From positions 1 to 6,613 of the forward strand of contig CANJRK010000049.1 in the NCBI GenBank assembly GCA_947476765.1: DNA of 6,613 nt, read 5' to 3'. Of this stretch, positions 1 to 4,152 are shown one piece after another. The notes below the pieces were generated by a model that worked only from the letters and a program-made list of their open reading frames with translations, was not told where the DNA came from and did no database searches. A program made the translations under genes and the position numbers. The DNA is from Actinomycetota bacterium. GTDB lineage: Bacteria; Actinomycetota; Actinomycetes; S36-B12; UBA5976. Each line of letters begins with the position of its first letter. Within the stretch, counting starts at the first letter, position 1.

Positions 1-191
1 ACATTGCCTGCGATCGAAAGTTCAATTGCGGCCTGAATCTGGGAAATGTTATCTGGGATCACAATTGGATCTCTTAACTTGTAACCAAGTTTGGCTAAAC
101 CCTCGGCCAAAATCTCGCCACTAGTATCGGCATACACACCAGCACTTGCGCGATTACTCGCTGTAATAACTACCGCAGTACGAACCGCCAT
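1..191 (-). CDS. MoaB/MogA-family molybdenum cofactor protein (5' part, cut by window edge)
   Basis: Proteins of this family bind molybdopterin; MogA-type members adenylylate it before molybdate insertion, in the cytoplasm. Only the first 63 codons are present, the rest lying beyond position 1. The visible N-terminus begins MAVRTAVVITASNRASAG and continues with YADTSG, then a Leu/Gly-rich helix and a DPIVIPDNISQIQAAI stretch. This fits the family pattern of a beta strand ending in a 'S.r.saG.y.D.sG' loop followed by 'v..D....I...l'. The ATG at 191-189 directly follows the moaC stop (TAA at 194-192), giving TAAATG with no gap and no clear Shine-Dalgarno, so translation is probably coupled to moaC. 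The catalytic C-terminal part is not visible, so MoaB cannot be told from MogA, nor can a fusion to another domain be excluded. Confidence 0.85.
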   Translation of the reverse strand, partial: MAVRTAVVITASNRASAGVYADTSGEILAEGLAKLGYKLRDPIVIPDNISQIQAAIELSIAGN

Positions 192-668
192 TTAACTTCG
201 GTTCCATTCACCATTACGACCGCCGTCTTTATGAATCATTTTTACGTCAGAAATAGTTGCGCCTGGATCAATGGCCTTCACCATGTCAATCACGGTAAGG
301 CCCGCAACTGCTACTGCAGTTAGCGCTTCCATCTCTACGCCAGTGCGATCCGCAGTCTTGACAGTTGCAGTGATGTTTACGCCATCATCGACAACTTCAA
401 GATCAACTGAAACTCCATGAACGGCGATGGGGTGGCAAAGTGGAATCAAATCCGGTGTTCGTTTAGTTGCCATGATTCCGGCTATGCGCGCAGTAGCTAG
501 TACGTCGCCCTTTGGTACCGCGCCGTCACGTAACAAAGAAACAACTTGGGCGGAAAGCAATACTCGACCCACTGTGGTGGCAGTTCGCGTCGTGACTTCG
601 CGATCAGCAACGTCGACCATGTGGGCATTTCCAGCAGCATCGATATGCGTTAAATCTGAGTTACTCAT
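192..668 (-). CDS. moaC: Cyclic pyranopterin monophosphate synthase MoaC
   Basis: MoaC converts the cyclic GTP-derived product of MoaA into cyclic pyranopterin monophosphate, the first stable intermediate of molybdenum cofactor synthesis; it is a cytoplasmic hexamer in characterised bacteria. From the ATG at 668 the protein has 158 residues, the usual length. Family landmarks are all present: THIDAAGNAHMVDV at 7-20, TKRTPDLIPLCHPI at 68-81 (His79), RTGVEMEALTAVAVAGL at 108-124 (Glu112, Glu114), and IDMVK at 127-131 (Asp128, Lys131), then KDGG near 147. Asp128 and Lys131 correspond to residues known to be needed for catalysis in E. coli MoaC. A GTG at 704 would add 12 residues with no family similarity; it overlaps a likely -35 box, so I prefer 668. 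No Shine-Dalgarno precedes 668, and a -10 box eight bases upstream suggests a leaderless mRNA. It is followed without gap by the moaB/mog gene. Confidence 0.95.
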   Translation of the reverse strand: MSNSDLTHIDAAGNAHMVDVADREVTTRTATTVGRVLLSAQVVSLLRDGAVPKGDVLATARIAGIMATKRTPDLIPLCHPIAVHGVSVDLEVVDDGVNITATVKTADRTGVEMEALTAVAVAGLTVIDMVKAIDPGATISDVKMIHKDGGRNGEWNRS

Positions 669-676
669 AGTTGGTA

Positions 677-704
677 ATCGTACGCGGACTGTGGCTTGGG
701 TCAC
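677..704 (-). promoter_or_regulatory. Candidate leaderless promoter of moaC
   Basis: Read on the minus strand, GTGACC (704-699, four of six matches to TTGACA) is followed by a 16-base spacer and TACGAT (682-677), which fits the actinobacterial TAnnnT -10 pattern. Eight bases later comes the moaC ATG at 668, so transcription would begin at or within a base or two of the start codon. This explains the missing ribosome binding site. It is inferred from sequence only. Confidence 0.5.
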
Positions 705-708
705 GATT

Positions 709-726
709 TAGTTCAATATTCAACGA
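709..726. promoter_or_regulatory. Operator-like pseudo-palindrome related to the yceI operators
   Basis: The 18-bp sequence TAGTTCAATATTCAACGA fits the TAGTTnAA-nn-TTnAACTA pattern with one departure (G in place of T at the second-last base). It agrees at 16 of 18 positions with the reverse complement of the yceI site at 1674-1691. It lies immediately upstream of the candidate -35 box of moaC and roughly 70-80 bp upstream of the probable start of the small-protein transcript, so either gene could be the target. The pattern resembles MarR-type operators; the protein that binds is unknown. Confidence 0.45.
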
Positions 727-767
727 AATGTGTCCTGATTCACAAGGGTTTTTAGGCTTTAGACACC

Positions 768-788
768 TTTTGGTAACTTTTAGGTAAC
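768..788 (+). repeat. Tandem 11-bp direct repeat (TTTTGGTAAC / TTTTAGGTAAC)
   Basis: Two copies of a GGTAAC-containing unit (GGTAAC at 772-777 and 783-788) follow each other with an 11-bp period, about one helical turn. They lie upstream of the 64-residue protein gene and its GACAAT (799-804) or TTTAGT (804-809) candidate -10 sequences. They could be half-sites for a regulator bound to one face of the DNA, or chance in a T-rich stretch. I see no well-placed -35 box. Confidence 0.4.
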
Positions 789-809
789 AAACCTCTGGGA
801 CAATTTAGT

Positions 810-826
810 TGTGGGAGACCCCCACA
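810..826 (+). other. Leader hairpin upstream of the small-protein gene
   Basis: TGTGGG (810-815) and CCCACA (821-826) are perfect inverted repeats of 6 bp around the loop AGACC. The stem is GC-rich and ends four bases before the purine-rich ribosome binding site, which remains unpaired. If it is transcribed, it would sit near the 5' end of the message and could protect it from decay; it could instead be a protein binding site in DNA. There is no U tract after it, so it is not a terminator. Confidence 0.45.
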
Positions 827-830
827 CCTG

Positions 831-836
831 AAAGGA
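831..836 (+). promoter_or_regulatory. Ribosome binding site that fixes the small-protein start
   Basis: AAAGGA lies eight bases before the ATG at 845 in a purine-rich, unstructured stretch. This favours 845 over the TTG at 809, which would translate the leader hairpin and has no such site. Confidence 0.75.
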
Positions 837-844
837 AAAACACC

Positions 845-1039
845 ATGAGTGTTCTAGTTAAAGAAACCGAATCCGTTGTTGGATTCCCTGCATTGGAATC
901 AAACTATGCAGTCCTAATCAATAATGCAATTGGCGAGCACCGCAATGCAGATGTTAACTACATCGTGCGCTCCTACAAGATGGAAAAGAACAACATCACC
1001 CGCAAGAGTGTTATTGAGCGCTTGCGCGACGCGTTCTAA
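845..1039 (+). CDS. Small protein of unknown function (64 aa)
   Basis: I do not recognise this family. The 64-residue product starts MSVLVKETESVVGFPALESN, has a middle section with the segment YAVLINNAIGEHRNADVNY, and ends in a charged, probably helical tail, YKMEKNNITRKSVIERLRDAF. There is no signal peptide, membrane segment, cysteine or metal motif, so it is likely soluble and cytoplasmic. That it is a real gene is supported by a good ribosome binding site at the right spacing, a stable leader hairpin, and a strong intrinsic terminator starting 17 bases after the stop, which make it a self-contained single-gene unit. That arrangement suggests substantial expression. It is divergent from moaC and convergent with yceI; neither neighbour tells its role. 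A small nucleic-acid- or protein-binding factor is possible but is only a guess from its size and charge. Confidence 0.8.
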   Translation: MSVLVKETESVVGFPALESNYAVLINNAIGEHRNADVNYIVRSYKMEKNNITRKSVIERLRDAF

Positions 1040-1056
1040 TTCATCTACACAAACCA

Positions 1057-1099
1057 AAAGAGGACCGATGCGAAGGCATCGATCCTCTTTAGTTTTTTC
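1057..1099 (+). terminator. Strong intrinsic terminator after the small-protein gene
   Basis: A 15-bp stem (1057-1071 with 1076-1090), interrupted only by one C-A mismatch, closes a GAAG tetraloop and is followed by AG and six T residues (1093-1098). It lies between two convergent genes. On the minus strand the stem is followed by TGGTTTG, a poorer U tract, so it may also stop yceI transcripts less efficiently. Confidence 0.9.
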
Positions 1100-1120
1100 T
1101 GGGAAAGATCTATTTCTTAA

Positions 1121-1660
1121 TTACTGCTTGATAGCTGAGATGTCCAGCTGCAATTTGATGTTGTCGCTAACTAGGAAGCCACCGGTTTCCAGGGCAACAT
1201 TCCAAGTTAGACCAAAGTCTTTACGACTTAGTTCGCCAGTGCCTTCAAAACCTGCGCGAGCATTTCCGAATGGATCTGTGGCAGTTCCAGTTGGTTCAAC
1301 TGTGATGTCAATGCTGTTTGTAACACCCTTGATTGTTAGGTTTCCAGTCACTACGAATGTGTCACCTGCAGCTTTGATTGCGGTGGATTCAAAAACTAGC
1401 TCATTCGTCTTATCGGTTTCGAAAAAGTCCGCACTCTTTAAGTGACCATCACGATCGGCTGAGCCGGTATCGATTGAGTCAAGCTTCGCGCTTACTTTCG
1501 CCGAAGAAGATGCAACATCTGCCCCAACAACAATTGTGCCTTCGAAGTCTGCGAAGTGTCCACGTACTTTTGTGATTACTGCGTGACGGGTTTCAAAGCC
1601 CAAGCGGGAATGCGAAGGGTCAATAACCCAGGTTCCAGCGATTGTAGAAAGATCAGTCAT
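1121..1660 (-). CDS. YceI-family lipocalin-like protein, cytoplasmic form
   Basis: YceI-family proteins form a beta-barrel that binds long isoprenoid-type lipids in the members with known structures; the physiological role is mostly unknown, with links to stress or quinone carriage. The 179-residue sequence carries the family signature throughout: WVIDPSHSRLGFETRH (11-26), VRGHFADFEG (32-41), RDGHLKSADFFE (70-81), LTIKGVT (108-114), RAGFEGTGELSRKDFGLTWN (135-154) and the closing LVSDNIKLQLDI. There is no signal peptide, unlike the periplasmic E. coli protein but as is common in actinobacteria. The start at 1660 is supported by AAGGAG (1671-1666) five bases upstream. The gene has its own promoter overlapped by two operator-like palindromes, so it is probably tightly repressed and induced by a ligand or stress. 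It ends facing the terminator of the small-protein gene. Confidence 0.93.
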   Translation of the reverse strand: MTDLSTIAGTWVIDPSHSRLGFETRHAVITKVRGHFADFEGTIVVGADVASSSAKVSAKLDSIDTGSADRDGHLKSADFFETDKTNELVFESTAIKAAGDTFVVTGNLTIKGVTNSIDITVEPTGTATDPFGNARAGFEGTGELSRKDFGLTWNVALETGGFLVSDNIKLQLDISAIKQ

Positions 1661-1673
1661 TGCGACTCCTTGA

Positions 1674-1691
1674 TAGTTGAAAATTGAACTA
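1674..1691. promoter_or_regulatory. yceI operator-like site 1 (proximal)
   Basis: TAGTTGAA-AA-TTGAACTA is an 18-bp pseudo-palindrome with one mismatched position per arm. It begins 14 bp upstream of the yceI ATG and overlaps the likely transcription start. Its size and symmetry fit a winged-helix dimer such as a MarR-family repressor. It is the first of two similar sites. Confidence 0.6.
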
Positions 1692-1694
1692 CTT

Positions 1695-1712
1695 TAGTTT
1701 AACTTTCAACTA
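1695..1712. promoter_or_regulatory. yceI operator-like site 2 (distal)
   Basis: TAGTTTAA-CT-TTCAACTA has the same pattern as site 1 and is separated from it by only CTT. The centres of the two sites are 21 bp apart, two turns of the helix, so two dimers would sit on the same face. The site covers the -10 box and part of the spacer of the yceI promoter, which implies repression. The outer arms of the pair (TAGTTGAAA at 1674 and TTTCAACTA ending at 1712) are exact reverse complements. Confidence 0.6.
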
Positions 1713-1725
1713 AGGCAAAAGTCAA
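1696..1725 (-). promoter_or_regulatory. Candidate yceI promoter
   Basis: On the minus strand TTGACT (1725-1720, five of six matches to TTGACA) is followed, after an 18-base spacer, by TAAACT (1701-1696), which fits TAnnnT. Transcription would start near 1689, giving a leader of about 28 bases that includes the AAGGAG site. The -35 box begins two bases after the malic enzyme stop codon, so yceI can be transcribed on its own although it may also receive read-through. Confidence 0.6.
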
Positions 1726-1726
1726 A

Positions 1727-3112
1727 TCAAGGCCTGCGAGCCACATCTTCTACAGCTTTAGCAACTGATTTAGCGACCTTTGGATCAAACACACTCGGAA
1801 CAATGTAGCTGGCATTTAATTGCTCAGGGGACACGCATCCTGCAATTGCATGAGCCGCAGCTAGCAAAGTTTCAGTCGTGATCTTTGACGATGCAGCATC
1901 GAGCAGGCCGCGGAAGATTCCGGGGAATGCCAATACGTTGTTTATTTGATTCGGATAATCGCTGCGGCCAGTTGCCACAACTTTGGCGTGCTTTGCGGCA
2001 ATGACTGGATCGATCTCAGGATCAGGGTTGGCAAGGGCAAACACTATCGAATCTGGCGCCATGGCAGCCACGTCTGCTTCCGTCAAAATGTTTGGAGCAC
2101 TAACACCAATGAAGACATCTGCGCCCACTAAGCCTTCGCCTAGTTTTCCGATGATGCCAGCCTTATTAGTGTTCGCCAACATCCACTCACTTGTGGACTT
2201 ACTGTTTGGTCGATCTTTATAGATTGAGCCCTCGGTGTCATATGCAGTTATGTTTTTCATGCCTGCTTCATACAAAAGTTTTGCAACTGCGGTTCCAGCA
2301 GCTCCAGCACCACTCATCACAATTTTTAAATCTTCTGGTCTCTTTTTTACAATCTTGAGTGCGTTAGTCAATGCTGCTAATACAACAATTGCCGTGCCGT
2401 GCTGATCGTCATGGAAAACCGGAATGTCCAAAAGTTCGCGCAGACGTGCTTCGATTTCAAAGCATCGCGGCGCGGAAATGTCCTCTAAGTTGATGCCGCC
2501 ATATACAGGAGCCAGAATCTGAACCGTTCGAACGATTTCATCAACATCTTGGGTATCCAAACAAACTGGCCAAGCATCAACATCAGCAAACTGTTTAAAC
2601 AGCGCTGCTTTACCTTCCATGACTGGCAAGGCAGCAGCTGGGCCGATGTTACCTAGGCCAAGGACTGCAGACCCATCGGTTACAACTGCAACTGTGTTTC
2701 GTTTAATCGTTAGTCGGCGCGCATCACTTGGCTCGTCATAAATTGCCATACAAATCCGAGCTACACCTGGGGTGTAGGCGCGAGATAAATCATCGCGAGT
2801 ACGCAATGGAACTTTTGGTCTAACTTCTAACTTGCCACCCAGGTGGAGTAAGAATGTGCGGTCACTAACTTTGCGAACTTGCGCACCTGGAATGCCTGCG
2901 ATTGCAGCCGTGACACGATCTGCATGATCTGGGTCAGAAGTATCACAAGTTACGTCTACAACCATGCGTTCGTGACTGGACTCAACCACATCCAGAGCGG
3001 TCAATGCTGCACCAGTATCAATTACTGCCTGGGCTAACCCCGCGGTAGATGAAGATTCTGGTGATAACTCAACACGCAAAGTGATTGCATATCCGGGACT
3101 GTTATTAGCCAT
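1727..3112 (-). CDS. ACT-domain malic enzyme (malate to pyruvate, NAD(P)-dependent)
   Basis: Malic enzyme oxidatively decarboxylates malate to pyruvate and CO2, yielding NAD(P)H, in the cytoplasm. The 461-residue protein has an N-terminal ACT-like domain (about 8-90), then the catalytic region: SRAYTPGVARIC at 110-121 (catalytic Tyr113), TDGSAVLGLGNIGP at 145-158, EGKAALFK at 166-173 (probable catalytic Lys168), NLEDISAPRCFEIE at 208-221 (metal ligands Glu210, Asp211) and FHDDQHGT at 233-240 (Asp236). The nucleotide-binding loop SGAGAAG is at 267-273, followed by GVSAPNILT and FALANPDPEI. The phosphotransacetylase tail of the long MaeB form is absent. The ACT domain suggests allosteric control by a small molecule. 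NAD or NADP preference cannot be read with confidence. The ATG at 3112 has AAGGAG eight bases upstream; a TTG at 3163 would add 17 unsupported residues. Confidence 0.94.
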   Translation of the reverse strand: MANNSPGYAITLRVELSPESSSTAGLAQAVIDTGAALTALDVVESSHERMVVDVTCDTSDPDHADRVTAAIAGIPGAQVRKVSDRTFLLHLGGKLEVRPKVPLRTRDDLSRAYTPGVARICMAIYDEPSDARRLTIKRNTVAVVTDGSAVLGLGNIGPAAALPVMEGKAALFKQFADVDAWPVCLDTQDVDEIVRTVQILAPVYGGINLEDISAPRCFEIEARLRELLDIPVFHDDQHGTAIVVLAALTNALKIVKKRPEDLKIVMSGAGAAGTAVAKLLYEAGMKNITAYDTEGSIYKDRPNSKSTSEWMLANTNKAGIIGKLGEGLVGADVFIGVSAPNILTEADVAAMAPDSIVFALANPDPEIDPVIAAKHAKVVATGRSDYPNQINNVLAFPGIFRGLLDAASSKITTETLLAAAHAIAGCVSPEQLNASYIVPSVFDPKVAKSVAKAVEDVARRP

Positions 3113-3120
3113 TAGCTCTT

Positions 3121-3126
3121 CTCCTT
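3121..3126 (-). promoter_or_regulatory. Ribosome binding site of the malic enzyme gene
   Basis: AAGGAG on the minus strand (3126-3121) lies eight bases before the ATG at 3112-3110. It decides this start over the in-frame TTG at 3163, inside whose extension the site would otherwise be buried. Confidence 0.8.
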
Positions 3127-3137
3127 GATAAGTCTCT

Positions 3138-3143
3138 ATTGTC
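3138..3143 (-). promoter_or_regulatory. Possible -10 sequence of the malic enzyme gene
   Basis: On the minus strand GACAAT (3143-3138) matches four of six bases of TATAAT. It sits 25 bases before the start codon and just downstream of two direct repeats. A GTGACT at 3168-3163 could be a -35 box but the spacer would be 19. The nine-base context TGGGACAAT recurs upstream of the small-protein gene (796-804). Confidence 0.3.
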
Positions 3144-3151
3144 CCATTTCT

Positions 3152-3191
3152 TAGGTGGGCCAAGTCACCAGATTGCTAGGTGGTTGGTCAC
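3152..3191 (-). repeat. Two direct repeats (GTGAC..CCACCTA) in the malic enzyme promoter region
   Basis: On the minus strand GTGAC-n3-CCACCTA (3191-3177) and GTGAC-n5-CCACCTA (3168-3152) follow one another; the CCACCTA parts are 25 bp apart. The proximal copy ends eight bases before the possible GACAAT -10 box. Direct repeats at this place could bind an activator of the malic enzyme gene. The unequal internal spacing argues some caution. Confidence 0.4.
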
Positions 3192-3255
3192 ATCCTTACC
3201 AATCCGGGACGTTATTTTGCCAACAAACTAAACAATTCACTGGCACGATGGAGAC

Positions 3256-4053
3256 ATGACACCTCCATTTAATCTTTCTGGCGCACGTGCGCTGATCACC
3301 GGCGCTGGCTCTCCTACTGGAATTGGTTTTGCCAGTGCTCAATTACTTTGCGAAATGGGTGCTTCGGTCTACATCACAGGTGCCAGTGATCGATTAAATG
3401 ATCGAGTCGCAGAATTGCAAGGCCAAGGTTTTGCGGTTGCCGGATCAGTTGCAGATCTCACCGAGTTTTCTGCCGCCGAAAAGATCGTAAGCAGCGCGCT
3501 GGAATTCTTGGGTGGACTTGACATCATTGTTAACAATGCCGGCATGACAAGTGTTAATGCGCCTATGCAAGAAGTCGGCGAAGCTGGCGACGGTGCTGCG
3601 ATGAGCATCGAAGGTTGGCACAATTCAATCGCCCGAAACCTTAACTCTGCGTTTTACATCACAAAACTTTCACTACCCCACTTACGAAAGTCCTCAGCTG
3701 GTCGCATCATTATGATGTCGAGCCTGACTGGGCCTGTTATGGCGATTCGCAATGACGTGGCGTACGGTGCAACGAAAGCTGGCATGGTTGGTCTGACTAA
3801 ATCTTTGGCAGTTGATGAGGCTAAGCACGGCATCACAGTAAACGCAGTTGCACCTGGCTGGATTCAAACCGCCTCGCAAAGCATCAGCGAAGGCCACGAG
3901 GGCGGCAGCACTCCAATGGGTCGCTCAGCAACACCAGCTGAAGTTGGCGCAGTGGTTGGCTTCCTGGCAAGTCGAGAGGCTAGTTACCTTACGGGCCAAG
4001 TAATTGTTATCGACGGCGGAAACTCAATAAGTGAACAGCGCACAATTCGGTAG
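3256..4053 (+). CDS. Short-chain dehydrogenase/reductase (classical SDR, FabG-like)
   Basis: This is a cytoplasmic NAD(P)-dependent oxidoreductase of the classical SDR type; substrate unknown. In 265 residues it has the Rossmann fold and all catalytic parts: the glycine motif TGAGSPTGIG (15-24), DIIVNNAG (89-96), Asn128 in the ARNLNSAF segment, Ser156 in MMSS, and the YGATK pair Tyr170/Lys174, then VNAVAPGWIQT (195-205) and GQVIVIDGG (247-255). The glycine motif is two residues longer than the usual TGxxxGIG. No Asp closes the second beta strand (VYITGASDR), which weakly favours NADP. It is divergent from the malic enzyme with a 143-bp gap. The start at 3256 is the only good one, because an in-frame TAA lies at 3229-3231, yet GGAG (3250-3253) is only two bases from the ATG, too close for an ordinary site. 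A three-codon frame, ATG-GAG-ACA-TGA (3248-3259), overlaps the start. No clear terminator follows. Confidence 0.92.
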   Translation: MTPPFNLSGARALITGAGSPTGIGFASAQLLCEMGASVYITGASDRLNDRVAELQGQGFAVAGSVADLTEFSAAEKIVSSALEFLGGLDIIVNNAGMTSVNAPMQEVGEAGDGAAMSIEGWHNSIARNLNSAFYITKLSLPHLRKSSAGRIIMMSSLTGPVMAIRNDVAYGATKAGMVGLTKSLAVDEAKHGITVNAVAPGWIQTASQSISEGHEGGSTPMGRSATPAEVGAVVGFLASREASYLTGQVIVIDGGNSISEQRTIR

Positions 4054-4137
4054 AAATACGAATATTTCGGTCACTTTAAAGAAACTAATAAGTTTGGGCT
4101 TCTGTCCGTTCTAGCATTTTCAGTACGGGGCTGGGAA

Positions 4138-4151
4138 CATGCGGAGGCATG
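4138..4151 (+). promoter_or_regulatory. Shine-Dalgarno sequence in a hairpin loop before the secreted-protein gene
   Basis: CATGC (4138-4142) and GCATG (4147-4151) form a perfect 5-bp stem whose four-base loop is GGAG (4143-4146). The Shine-Dalgarno sequence GGAGG (4143-4147) is therefore almost entirely in the loop, and the ATG at 4153 starts two bases after the stem. The site confirms this start, with spacing of five bases. The hairpin may modulate ribosome access, or it may be incidental. Confidence 0.45.
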
Positions 4152-4152
4152 A

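Noticed and set aside
427..711. Open frame on the plus strand opposite moaC
   Set aside because: It is antisense to a gene with full MoaC motifs and has no family-like sequence or ribosome binding site.
809..844. TTG at 809 as start of the small protein
   Set aside because: It would translate the leader hairpin and the ribosome binding site that belongs to the ATG at 845.
924..1445. 173-codon plus-strand frame running through the small gene, the terminator and yceI
   Set aside because: It crosses a strong terminator and lies opposite a well-supported YceI gene; its composition (Ser/Arg/Pro-rich) is that of a shadow frame.
3113..3163. TTG at 3163 as start of the malic enzyme
   Set aside because: AAGGAG eight bases before the ATG at 3112 and the ACT domain beginning just after it make the 17-residue extension unlikely.
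4062..4095. Small inverted repeats after the SDR gene (CGAA-TAT-TTCG and AAACT-AATA-AGTTT)
   Set aside because: The stems are 4-5 bp and AT-rich with no T tract, so they cannot be called terminators; no known riboswitch layout is visible in the 99-bp gap.
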